DNA from: Candidatus Poribacteria bacterium
GTDB lineage: Bacteria > Poribacteria > WGA-4E > GCA-2687025
Direction of reading: 5' to 3'
DNA length: 64,000 nt
NCBI GenBank assembly: GCA_028818695.1
Contig: JAPPNK010000029.1
Coordinates: 1 to 64,000 of the forward strand
Part shown: one piece after another, positions 25,660 through 33,802 of the stretch
Numbering within the stretch: position 1 is the stretch's first letter
Layout of the letters: every line of letters begins with the position of its first letter
Translations under genes and position numbers: made by a program
The notes under the pieces: generated by a model
Databases searched by the model: none
What the model saw: only the letters and a program-made list of their open reading frames with translations
What the model was told of the DNA's origin: nothing

Positions 25660-27150
25660 CTACGCAGAACGGCCGACCGTCTCCTCAATGCGCTCAAACA
25701 GCCGCTTCACCTCAGGCTTCATGACCTTCCCCATCGCGTTGCGCGGAAGCGCCTTGACGACGAGCAGACGGGACGGCGCCTTATAGACGGCGAGCCGCTC
25801 CTTCGCCAAGTTCCGCAGCGTCTTTAGATTCAGCTCCGCGCCGTTTTTCAAGACGGCCGCCGCGCAGATCCGTTCGCCCCACTCCTCGTCCGGCAAGCCG
25901 ACGACGGCGCACTCTTGGATCTGGGGCAGCTCCATCAGGGCGTTCTCCACCTCCAACGCCGAGACCTTGTATCCGCCTGTCTTGACAATGTCGACCGAGC
26001 GGCGGCCGAGGATGCGGAAGCGTCCGCTTTCGTCTTTGACAGCGATGTCGCCCGTGCGGAACCAGCCGTCTTGGAACGCTTCTGCCGTCTCCTTCGGTCG
26101 ATTCCAGTACTCCAAAAAAACGGCTTCGCCGCGCGTTTCGATCTCTCCCGCCGGCGTCAGGCGCGCCTCCATGTCTGGGAGCGGGAAGCCGACCGTCCCT
26201 GGAAGCCGCTCGCCTCGGTACGGGTTTGAAAGCGCCATGCCGAATTCGGTCATTCCATACCGTTCCAGCAGCGCCTGTCCGGAAAGGGCGCGCCATTTTT
26301 CAAACAACGAGACGGGCAGCGCCGCCGAACCGGAGACCGCCAAACGCAGACGCCCCGCCGCTTTAGACCAGACGGCGCGCTTCTCCATCGGCGCCGCTTC
26401 CCATGCCTGTATCAACCGAGAGTACATCGTCGGGACGCCCATGAAGACGGAGACGCCTCCCTCGGCGAGGCGTTCCCAGACGGCGTCGGCGTCAAAGCGC
26501 GGCAGGAACTCGCACGCCGCGCCCGAATAGAGCGCGCAGGTCAAGCCGTTCACGATGCCATGGATATGGTGAAGGGGCAGTGCGTGGAGCATCCTGTCCG
26601 CCGGCGACCATTCCCACGCTTCCACAAGGCAGCGCGTCTGCGCGTCTAGGTTGCCATGAGTCGAGACGACGCCTTTCGGCCGTCCGGTCGTGCCGCTTGT
26701 GTAGAGAATCATGGCGCGTCGTTCGGGCGGAAGGCGGGGCAGGCTCCCAGGCGGCGCGTCCGGCAGAGGGGCGGTCAACAGCGGGCGGTTGATGTTTTGA
26801 GCGGCGCTGTTGAGGCGAGCCGCCTCTTCAACCCCTGCAATCAGCGCCGACGCCTGCGAATCGCGCGCCGCATACTCCAGCTCCGCCGGCGGATGCGTCA
26901 ACCCAAGCGGAACGGCGACCCCGCCCCCGCGCCAGATTCCCCACTGAACCGCGGCATACTGCGCGCCGGGCGGACATAAAAAGGCGACGCGCCGCTCCGC
27001 AAGGTCGGAACATTCAAAAAAACGAAGCAGAAAACGCGCGGCAAACGCGGAACGTTCCAGCAGCTCGGCATAGGTTGCGCGTCCGTCCGCGTCTTCAACG
27101 GCGAGAGCGTCGGACGGAAAAGCGGCGGCGTTTTCAAACAGGCGGCTCAT
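25660..27150 (-). CDS. Acyl-CoA synthetase, malonyl-CoA-ligase (MatB/ACSF3)-like
   Basis: The 496-residue enzyme activates a carboxylic acid with ATP and joins it to coenzyme A. Core motifs in order: LYTSGTTGRPKG (ATP loop), LPLHHIHGIVNGLTC, ERYGMTEFGMALSNP, GWFRTGD, GGYKVSALEVE and the C-terminal Lys in PRNAMGKVMK. The LHHxHGxVN and RYGMTExGMALS wording matches malonyl-CoA synthetases such as MatB and human ACSF3, so malonate or methylmalonate is the likely substrate. The chosen ATG (27150) lies 4 bases after the stop of the ManD-like gene; the frame is open upstream inside that gene but without homology. The FMN glutamate-synthase-like gene follows. Confidence 0.88.
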   Translation of the reverse strand: MSRLFENAAAFPSDALAVEDADGRATYAELLERSAFAARFLLRFFECSDLAERRVAFLCPPGAQYAAVQWGIWRGGGVAVPLGLTHPPAELEYAARDSQASALIAGVEEAARLNSAAQNINRPLLTAPLPDAPPGSLPRLPPERRAMILYTSGTTGRPKGVVSTHGNLDAQTRCLVEAWEWSPADRMLHALPLHHIHGIVNGLTCALYSGAACEFLPRFDADAVWERLAEGGVSVFMGVPTMYSRLIQAWEAAPMEKRAVWSKAAGRLRLAVSGSAALPVSLFEKWRALSGQALLERYGMTEFGMALSNPYRGERLPGTVGFPLPDMEARLTPAGEIETRGEAVFLEYWNRPKETAEAFQDGWFRTGDIAVKDESGRFRILGRRSVDIVKTGGYKVSALEVENALMELPQIQECAVVGLPDEEWGERICAAAVLKNGAELNLKTLRNLAKERLAVYKAPSRLLVVKALPRNAMGKVMKPEVKRLFERIEETVGRSA

Positions 27151-27154
27151 CGGG

Positions 27155-28354
27155 TTAATACCGGTGCATCGTCCCGTCGGAACGGCGGACGATGGGCATA
27201 TAGGCGCGTTTGTAAGGATATTTGGCGGCTTCGTTTTCGTCGATGTCCATACCGAGGCCGGGCTTCTCATGCGGATAGGCGTACCCGTCTCTCCAGGCGC
27301 ATGGCTCTCCGATCAAATCGCGCAGCTTCTCATGTCCAGGGGCGTTGAAGTCGATCCACTCCTGGACGCCGAAGTTATGGATAGCGGTCTGGAGATGGAG
27401 CGAGGCGGCTTGCCCGACGGGTCCGATGTCCGCGGCGCCATGGAATGCGGAGCGTATCTGCGCCGGCTCGGCGAGCGTCATGATCTTGCGCGCCTCGGTG
27501 ATTCCGCCGACATGAATCGGCTTGATGCGTATGTAATCGATCAGCTGCTCTTGGAAGAGGCGGATGCAGTCCCACTTGGAGGTGAAGATTTCGCCGATGG
27601 CAAGCGGCGTCGTTGAAGCGGCGCGGACGACGCGGAAGCTCTCGTAATGCTCAGGCGGCAGCGCGTCTTCTAGAAAGAAAAGGCGGTACGGTTCCAGCTG
27701 TTTCGCCAGCCATGCGGCTTGAATCGGCGTCAGCTGTTCGTGTACGTCGTGGAGAAGTTCGACCTCGCCGCCCAGCTCCTTGCGCAGATGCTCAAACAGC
27801 TTCGGAACCTCGGCGAGATACGGCGCGGGTTCAAAGTAGGAGGCGCCCGGCACGCCTGGGCGGGGAGACGGATCGCTGCGAACGTTGCCGCTTCCGCCGT
27901 AGGGTCCCATCTGCGCGCGGATGACGCGGTAGCCGCGCTCTTGGAAGGAGCGGACGCTGTCGGCGACCTGTTCAGGCGAGCTGCCGCCGGCGTGTCCGTA
28001 GGTGAGAACGCCGTCGCGCGATTTTCCGCCGAGGAGCTGGTAAACGGGCATATTCGCCGCCTTGCCCTTGAGGTCCCACAGGGCGGTGTCGATGGCGCCG
28101 AGAGCTGCCATGAAGACAGGTCCCCCGCGCCAGTAGCTCCAGTTGTAGATCAGCTGCCACAGGTCTTCGGTCTTGAGCGGATCTTGTCCGATGAGCAGCT
28201 CGGCGGCGTGCTGCGCGGCGGTTGCGACGGCGAGCTCGCTGCCGCTCAACGTCCCTTCGCCGACGCCGTAGAGTCCGTTGTCCGCGACGATTTTGACAAA
28301 CAGGTAGTTGCGCGTTGGACATGTGAGTATGACGCGGACCTCTGCGATCTTCAT
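27155..28354 (-). CDS. Enolase-superfamily dehydratase, D-mannonate dehydratase (ManD/RspA)-like
   Basis: The 399-residue protein has the capping domain (residues 1-115) and barrel of the mandelate racemase/enolase superfamily. Ligands for magnesium are visible in LLHDVHEQLTP (Asp), FFLEDALPPEH (Glu) and LAIGEIFTSKWDC (Glu); a later His lies in SAFHGAADIGPVG. The segments LTPIQAAWLAKQLEPYRLFF and QLIDYIRIKPIHVGGITEAR are typical of the ManD group, which dehydrates sugar acids such as D-mannonate or D-gluconate. Wide variation in that group means the exact sugar acid is uncertain. It heads a minus-strand run with the malonyl-CoA-ligase-like gene 4 bases downstream. Confidence 0.88.
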   Translation of the reverse strand: MKIAEVRVILTCPTRNYLFVKIVADNGLYGVGEGTLSGSELAVATAAQHAAELLIGQDPLKTEDLWQLIYNWSYWRGGPVFMAALGAIDTALWDLKGKAANMPVYQLLGGKSRDGVLTYGHAGGSSPEQVADSVRSFQERGYRVIRAQMGPYGGSGNVRSDPSPRPGVPGASYFEPAPYLAEVPKLFEHLRKELGGEVELLHDVHEQLTPIQAAWLAKQLEPYRLFFLEDALPPEHYESFRVVRAASTTPLAIGEIFTSKWDCIRLFQEQLIDYIRIKPIHVGGITEARKIMTLAEPAQIRSAFHGAADIGPVGQAASLHLQTAIHNFGVQEWIDFNAPGHEKLRDLIGEPCAWRDGYAYPHEKPGLGMDIDENEAAKYPYKRAYMPIVRRSDGTMHRY

Positions 28355-28470
28355 CGCCGCTCCCTTGCGCGCGGGCTGCTTGCCGTTCGTTTTTCGTTAA
28401 AGGTAACGTAGCGTACGGCTGCCTCCCGCGCAACGGGCGCTTGATGGAGAGACGCTGTCGAGCCTTCGGC

Positions 28471-29913
28471 TTACGGCTCTTCGTCTTCTTCCCCGTCCTC
28501 CGCATTTGACGGCTGCCGTTCCAGACGCTCCTGTTCGTCAAAGCGGCGGAATGCCTGCTGAACCTCCTCGCGCGAATGGCGTTTGCGGACGGCGTTGTAA
28601 GCGTCCTGGGCATGCTGGGCGTCGCCCGCCTTGGCGAAGGCGCGCGCCATTCCAAGCAGCGCGTTCATGTAGCCTTCAGGCGTCGCCTCGGAGAGTCCGT
28701 ACTCCATCTCAAACGCACTCTGGTATGCCTTCGCAAAGTCGGCGTATGCCGCCGCCATGTCCATCGCCGCGCCGGACGGCGGGGGCGGCGCGCCTTCAGA
28801 GCGCGGAGCGTCTGGATGGTCAGGCGGCGGGGGGGCGCCATGCGGCTCGTCCGGGGCAGCTCCATGGAGATGACCATGAGACGGCGCGCTCGGCGCAGGC
28901 GGCGTCTGCTTTGGCGCCGCGTCCGGCCTCCGTTCCTCCCAGATGGACGGATAGTTCCGCTCTCCCCTGGACATCAAACTCATATACATGAAAACATTCC
29001 GTTCACGCGGACCATGCCCATGCGGGTGTCTCAGCTCATTCGGCGGCGCAGACACCATCTCCCCAAAATGGCTCTCGTTATACCCGGCGCCGAGAAGATA
29101 ATGCATCGCCGCGATATCCGGCATATCCAGCCGTTCGTAGGATATTCCGATCAGTTCATGCACCCTTGGATTTGAATGGGCGCCCTTATCCGGGATAAAA
29201 CGCTCCAATGCCGCGATGACCTCCTCAGGATAATTCCGCACGAAGCCGCCCTTAGTTGCAAGTACCATCGTGTCCACATCGTCCGGGTACAGCTCCATGA
29301 GTCTCCGGCGAACCTCAAGACGCGATTCGGTCCTAGCGAAAAGCTTCACAAGGAGGGCGTCGCGCGAGGTCGGGTCTTTTGCCAGAACGCGGTCGGCGTA
29401 TTCCGCAGCATACTTCCGCTCTGGAATCCAAGGCCAGTCGGAGGAAAGCGGGAAGAAATTGCCGTATCTGAGCAGATGCTTCGCGGCGGTCAAGTCGTCC
29501 ATTCCCTCCACCAGTATCTCGATCACTTCTGCCGGAGTTTCTTTATCAAGCGTGACGGAAGTGGATCCGGTCAGCTCAAGAAGCTTCTCCATCGCGCGTC
29601 TTTCTTTATCTATAAAGTCGCGATTCATGGAGCTTTCCGCGTTGAATCCCGACTCATGGACATGCGCCCCGCTGTCGGTCGCAGCGCCTTCCGCCGGAGA
29701 GATCCCATGTGGATCGTCCGCGCCGCGTATTTTGGGATCGCCGGCGGAGACCCCGCCCTCGGAGGAATGTTCGCCCGACTCTGCGATTGGCGCCGACGCT
29801 GTCGGCGGCTCCGCCGCGCGGCGGGCGGCAAAAAACGCCAGCGCCGCCAGAACCAGAACCGCGCCGCCCAGAAAAACGAATTGCGTTTTCTTGCTTGCAT
29901 GGAATCGTTTCAT
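28471..29913 (-). CDS. Membrane-anchored acidic protein, uncharacterised
   Basis: The 480-residue product has one N-terminal membrane segment (residues 11-29, FVFLGGAVLVLAALAFFAA), then a Ser/Glu/Ala-rich low-complexity stretch to about 95. A helical region of about 230 residues follows (RDFIDKERRAMEKLLELTG onward) that resembles degenerate TPRs. Residues about 325-390 are a Pro- and His-rich linker with many Pro-His-Gly repeats. The end is again helical, with a TPR-like unit (MARAFAKAGDAQHAQDAYN) and an acidic tail. No family is recognised. Its ATG overlaps the stop of the metzincin-like gene (ATGA), so the two are translated together and probably act together outside the cytoplasm. Confidence 0.75.
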   Translation of the reverse strand: MKRFHASKKTQFVFLGGAVLVLAALAFFAARRAAEPPTASAPIAESGEHSSEGGVSAGDPKIRGADDPHGISPAEGAATDSGAHVHESGFNAESSMNRDFIDKERRAMEKLLELTGSTSVTLDKETPAEVIEILVEGMDDLTAAKHLLRYGNFFPLSSDWPWIPERKYAAEYADRVLAKDPTSRDALLVKLFARTESRLEVRRRLMELYPDDVDTMVLATKGGFVRNYPEEVIAALERFIPDKGAHSNPRVHELIGISYERLDMPDIAAMHYLLGAGYNESHFGEMVSAPPNELRHPHGHGPRERNVFMYMSLMSRGERNYPSIWEERRPDAAPKQTPPAPSAPSHGHLHGAAPDEPHGAPPPPDHPDAPRSEGAPPPPSGAAMDMAAAYADFAKAYQSAFEMEYGLSEATPEGYMNALLGMARAFAKAGDAQHAQDAYNAVRKRHSREEVQQAFRRFDEQERLERQPSNAEDGEEDEEP

Positions 29914-31511
29914 GGTGAGTATCCTTCGTGATCTGAGTGGTTGTCATGCAGCCAGTATTGGGGCCAGTGATCCTCCCATTTCGGGTCTGCTGCGCCCTCC
30001 GCTGGGACAAGTCCAGCTGGCACAGGGGAATGGAAATCCCGGTAGACGTATGCATACCAAAGCAGGTTAGGCATTGCGTAGCTCATCACACAGGAGTCGT
30101 CGAACGGGTCTGCTGGGTAAAACAGCTGTTTATCAGGGTCCGTCGGATCGTTCATCTCTACAGAAGTATGATGATCCAGCCCGACCGCATGGCCGATCTC
30201 ATGGGCGAAGGAGACTTCAAGTCCTAGCTTCGGACGGGCGAAGTCGTCGATTAAACCAAGGTCTATTACGCATACTTGCCCATGATTGAGCGCTGCGTAA
30301 TGCCCAGGATCTGTCAATCCCATCATGTCATTCGCAGGACCATCAACGATTGGGATTCCGTATTGACGGTTCCCGACGACTCCTCCCCGGGTATAGTTCA
30401 CCCAGTAATGTGAGCCATGAGCTCCTCCAGGCACCTGTTTCCATTCGGTTTTAAGATCGCCAATCTGGTAGACAGTCATGCCCGAAACTCCATGCCATCC
30501 GATATACCCAGCCCCGATTTTCAGGTTGCCGTCGAATGAGGGCAACAAGGAGCCGATGAAGACCTCCTTGACAAACGGATCAAGGCGCGTATAACCGCCT
30601 CCAATGACGAAGCCGCGGTATTCTTCCAGTACGGAGAACCCGTCGCCGTTGTTTCTGCCATGCGGGTCAGTAGTAATTGTGTGCGAATTTGTCGCATTTC
30701 CCCCAAAATCTTGATCGTCCCCGGGATTGAAAATTGGGAAATTTCCGCTTTGGGGGTCGGAGCTGTATTCTTCCTGGTCCTCCCAGGCATCGGCAATCGT
30801 GTTGCCTTCCAGCATCAGAGTAATGCCGCCCCCGGAAGTACGATACACGGGTTGGTCGTCTTTCGGAATCTTGTGAGTCTTAGACTCGCTTTCCACGCCG
30901 TCGACGGTCAGCGTCGCCTTGATTGTGCCGTAGGCGGCAAAGTCGTTGCAGACGATCTTCACAGGAATCACAATCTTGTCGTCAGCGTTTGTCGCCGGCC
31001 TCTCCGTCCAGCGGGCTGTGATGGAGGTTGAGTCTTCGCCGCCGCCTTTCCATGTACCTACTTTTTTTCCGTTGGCGTCTGTGATCTCCACCTGGTCTTT
31101 GCACTTCGCAAAATAAAGATCGGTTGAGTAGTCGTCTACCTTTTCGGCGTCGTTCATGTAGCGGCCTTCGTAGCTCGTCACATAGGGCAGTTCAAATTCA
31201 ATGGATCCTGTGTCGGAAGCGTCCACCGTTGCGGTGAAGGCAATCGTTACAGGATCTTCCTCTCCGAGGGCCGCGGTCGGGATCCAGCTTTCCCAGCCGG
31301 GAGGAGGCGTGAGCATGTCGTCGGGCGCTTCTTGATCATTGTTCTCGCCGTTGTCATTCGGCGCAGGATCCTCGAGGTTGGCATGTCCGCGCATCAGAAA
31401 TGCGCTTGTGAGGGCGAGGGAAAGAAAGAGGAGAGCGGTCAGCGCAGATTTAGCGAGGTTGGCGCGAAAATTGCGGGGGGGGGTATCTTGATTCTCTTCA
31501 GAAAACATCAT
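29910..31511 (-). CDS. Secreted metzincin-like zinc metalloprotease
   Basis: The 533-residue protein starts with a membrane or signal segment (residues 22-40, ALTALLFLSLALTSAFLM), followed by an Asp/Asn-rich spacer and about 350 residues of beta-rich sequence with no known family. Near residues 437-448 stands HEIGHAVGLDHH, the full metzincin zinc motif HExxHxxGxxH, and 35 residues later VMSYAM supplies the Met-turn. The C-terminal 60 residues are aromatic-rich. The start is chosen at the first of two adjacent ATGs because AGAAAGG precedes it; the frame is open further upstream. The stop overlaps the next gene's start in ATGA. A zinc-dependent protease exported or membrane-anchored is well supported; its substrate is unknown. 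Confidence 0.82.
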   Translation of the reverse strand: MMFSEENQDTPPRNFRANLAKSALTALLFLSLALTSAFLMRGHANLEDPAPNDNGENNDQEAPDDMLTPPPGWESWIPTAALGEEDPVTIAFTATVDASDTGSIEFELPYVTSYEGRYMNDAEKVDDYSTDLYFAKCKDQVEITDANGKKVGTWKGGGEDSTSITARWTERPATNADDKIVIPVKIVCNDFAAYGTIKATLTVDGVESESKTHKIPKDDQPVYRTSGGGITLMLEGNTIADAWEDQEEYSSDPQSGNFPIFNPGDDQDFGGNATNSHTITTDPHGRNNGDGFSVLEEYRGFVIGGGYTRLDPFVKEVFIGSLLPSFDGNLKIGAGYIGWHGVSGMTVYQIGDLKTEWKQVPGGAHGSHYWVNYTRGGVVGNRQYGIPIVDGPANDMMGLTDPGHYAALNHGQVCVIDLGLIDDFARPKLGLEVSFAHEIGHAVGLDHHTSVEMNDPTDPDKQLFYPADPFDDSCVMSYAMPNLLWYAYVYRDFHSPVPAGLVPAEGAADPKWEDHWPQYWLHDNHSDHEGYSP

Positions 31512-31589
31512 AGTTTGCCTTTCTCGGCAATTGTCGTTTTGACATTCGGCAGTCGAGACAGGTCCCGACCCGAACGCCTCCATTGATCA

Positions 31590-31708
31590 TAGCGAAGATT
31601 CTTTTGCGCATCAACAACTTTTTTCGCAGCGCAACAAACTCCGCTGCATTTTTATCCTAGCGACAATTCGCCGGCGCGTCAACAACTTTCTGCCGCGCAA
31701 CGAATTCG
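31590..31708. repeat. Pair of ~51-bp imperfect direct repeats
   Basis: TAGCGA..ATTC....GCGC(A/G)TCAACAACTTT..CGC..GCGCAAC appears at 31590-31641 and again at 31658-31708, 68 bases apart. They lie in the intergenic space between the pyruvyl-transferase 3' end and the metzincin-like gene's start, so they could be regulatory sites for the latter. No function is known. Confidence 0.5.
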
Positions 31709-31715
31709 ATTAGGT

Positions 31716-32765
31716 TTATGGAGCGATCTTGCTGGCGAAGTATGCCGATAGGATCGCCTCCTGGTATTGCCGTTCCCAATGCTCCAGGTCTTCGGCGGCG
31801 GAAGGCTCCAGCGAGCGCGCCTCTTTCACCATCTCGCCCGGCGACAGGTCGTATAGCCAGCAGTTGCGTATCTTCGGCAAAATCTCAACCGCCGAGCCGC
31901 GCACATCCACCGACAAATTCAACGCGCGCGTCCCCGGCAGCCCGAAGGCAGGCAGCGTCCCGTGAAGGCGGGCGGAGACGACAACTTTCGCCTGCGCGTA
32001 GGCGCGCAGAAGCGCGTAACTGTCGCCCTGATACCAGAGGTCGCTCGTAGCGACGGCGCCCTGCAGCGCGAGATACTCCTCATACCCATGACACAAAACC
32101 TTTGTACGCGGCTCAGCCGACTTGAAGGTGAGATAAATCTCTGCCCATTGCCGCGCAAACTCGCGCTTGTCCGAAGAAGGACCGTAGCGCGGATTCGGCG
32201 GCACAAGAAACAGATACGGCCGTTCCGCGTCCGGCTCAATGCGCCACATTTTAGCTGCCCAGACAGCGGAGCATGGCAGCTGTACGCTCCGTATATTGAG
32301 CGCGCTCAGAAGCGCCTGCGCATACGGATCGCGCGTCGTGAAACAGAGGCTCGGATCGACGCGCTGCTGAATGATGCGGCGCGTTCGGCGGCTTGCGACG
32401 CAGTCGGCGACATACTCTTCGATGGTCGGCAATTCGGATTTGGAGCCGGCGCCGCCCGCCATGGTGAAGATTTTCAAGTTCCATCCGATGATATACCGGC
32501 GCCACATCTTGTCGTCGTACCAGTGAACCCACTTGTCGTAGTTGTTGTATTGCGGCATGCCTCCATAAACGATGAAGGGCGCCGACTGGAGCAGGCGCCT
32601 CTGCCGGCGAAACGCTTTCGAGTCGAACCTGTCGATGAGCGCCCAGCGCATTGTGGTTCCAAAGGCGCGTTCAAACAGGTGTTGAAGCCCCGCGCCGATG
32701 AAGGTGTCGCCAGGGTTCCGCTCGGTGCGCTGCGCGGTGGTGATCATCGGGACGACATGGTTCAT
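31716..32765 (-). CDS. Polysaccharide pyruvyl transferase family protein
   Basis: The 349-residue protein carries the PS_pyruv_trans signature VVVSARLHGTLPAFGLPG near residue 265, preceded by a helix of the GT-B-like fold, and an amino-terminal NPGDTFIGAGLQHLFE that resembles the family's 'GD..i..g....l' start. Such enzymes add pyruvate ketal to sugars of surface polysaccharides, or are relatives with unknown acceptors. The sequence between is divergent, so a different transferase activity is possible. Its ATG overlaps the stop of the nucleotidyltransferase gene by 4 bases (ATGA), which points to coupled translation and a joint role in surface glycan modification. Confidence 0.8.
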   Translation of the reverse strand: MNHVVPMITTAQRTERNPGDTFIGAGLQHLFERAFGTTMRWALIDRFDSKAFRRQRRLLQSAPFIVYGGMPQYNNYDKWVHWYDDKMWRRYIIGWNLKIFTMAGGAGSKSELPTIEEYVADCVASRRTRRIIQQRVDPSLCFTTRDPYAQALLSALNIRSVQLPCSAVWAAKMWRIEPDAERPYLFLVPPNPRYGPSSDKREFARQWAEIYLTFKSAEPRTKVLCHGYEEYLALQGAVATSDLWYQGDSYALLRAYAQAKVVVSARLHGTLPAFGLPGTRALNLSVDVRGSAVEILPKIRNCWLYDLSPGEMVKEARSLEPSAAEDLEHWERQYQEAILSAYFASKIAP

Positions 32766-33802
32766 TTATGGAGGAGCCTTCGCTGCAGTGTTTCTAACCA
32801 TGGGCGCAGCCTTTCGATCTGAGCGGAGCCGGCGCCATCGTAGAGCTGTACGGCGGCGTCTCGGAGCCGCTGCGTTTGAGGCAGGCGCGCGTCAACGAGC
32901 GAAATCTGCGCGGCGATTGTCCAGACAGGGAGCGACGCTGTCCGCGCGTCAATCTCTTCCTTCTGCGGCAAGATGTCGGGACGCGTACTATGATGAAAGA
33001 AACCGCGCCAAAGTTCAACTCGATCGCGCGACAGATACGGCATGCCTTCGGCGCGTTCTGGGGGGAGGCTTTCCGCGGCGGCAAGCGCATATTCTGCCGC
33101 TTCCAGCGCCGCGCTTGGGTTCCATGCCTGCGCTCCGAGCGTTTTGAGCGCCTTTTCATAAAGCGGCTCGTCCGCCTTCCGCAAATTCGCCAGCAGATGT
33201 CGATGCGCGGGCGGACAGCCCAGAAGTAAAGCGGCCGCCTGCGCGCTCCAGAACAGGGCGCATCGTATGTTCCAGAGCGGAAAGGCGGCATCGGCGGCTT
33301 CTTTCGCCTGTTGAAGCGCGGCGTTCAGAAGCGTCTGCGCCCGCGCATGCAGGGTTGCTCTCCGCGCTGGGTCTTGCGCCGCCTGTATGAGCGGGCGCAG
33401 CTTGCCCTGCGGGTCGTAGAGGGGAACGGCGTCCGCGATTTCTTCCGAAAAAAAGGGGCGTTGAAAGGCGCGTTCGATCTCCTGAAATTCATCCCACAGC
33501 AGAAACTTCCACTCAAGAGGCGCCGCGCCGCGCATTTCAAATCGAGGCGGCGGCAGGGGTCCTTCAACCAAAAAAATGCGCAGATCGACGTCTGAGAAAG
33601 AGTCCGCTTCGCCGCGGGCGACGGAACCTCCAACAAAGGCGGCATCAACGCGCGAATCTGCGTCCGCATACTCCAGGACAGCGGCGCGCGCCGCCTGAAG
33701 CAGAGCGCGTCTGTTCAGTTTTGAGCGCGGTTGGCTTGACGCGATTCGCGCAGGCGCGTTAAGATTGAAGCGTAACGCCTTGTATATTTGGAGCGTCGGC
33801 AT
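32762..33802 (-). CDS. Nucleotidyltransferase-domain protein
   Basis: The 346-residue product begins with a minimal nucleotidyltransferase fold: FVGGSVARGEADSFSDVDL contains the GSxxxGxxDxxSDxDL active-site motif near residues 56-74. The rest is helical (many Ala, Leu, Gln) and similar to the C-terminal helical part of aminoglycoside-type nucleotidyltransferases and HEPN-like bundles, but no firm family is seen. The start is uncertain: the ATG at 33802 overlaps the start codon of the divergent ABC ATPase gene and its promoter, so the true start may be one of the rarer codons further in. It is coupled by ATGA to the pyruvyl transferase gene downstream. Confidence 0.75.
   Translation of the reverse strand: MPTLQIYKALRFNLNAPARIASSQPRSKLNRRALLQAARAAVLEYADADSRVDAAFVGGSVARGEADSFSDVDLRIFLVEGPLPPPRFEMRGAAPLEWKFLLWDEFQEIERAFQRPFFSEEIADAVPLYDPQGKLRPLIQAAQDPARRATLHARAQTLLNAALQQAKEAADAAFPLWNIRCALFWSAQAAALLLGCPPAHRHLLANLRKADEPLYEKALKTLGAQAWNPSAALEAAEYALAAAESLPPERAEGMPYLSRDRVELWRGFFHHSTRPDILPQKEEIDARTASLPVWTIAAQISLVDARLPQTQRLRDAAVQLYDGAGSAQIERLRPWLETLQRRLLHK
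33736..33765 (+). promoter_or_regulatory. Sigma-70 type promoter
   Basis: TTGACG (33736-33741), 18 bases, TAAGAT (33760-33765), 35 bases before the MalK-like ATPase start. It lies inside the presumed 5' coding end of the divergent nucleotidyltransferase gene. Confidence 0.45.

Noticed and set aside
33765-33800. Upstream ATG for the MalK-like ATPase
   Set aside because: It falls on the promoter -10 and the extra 12 residues are not like any family member.
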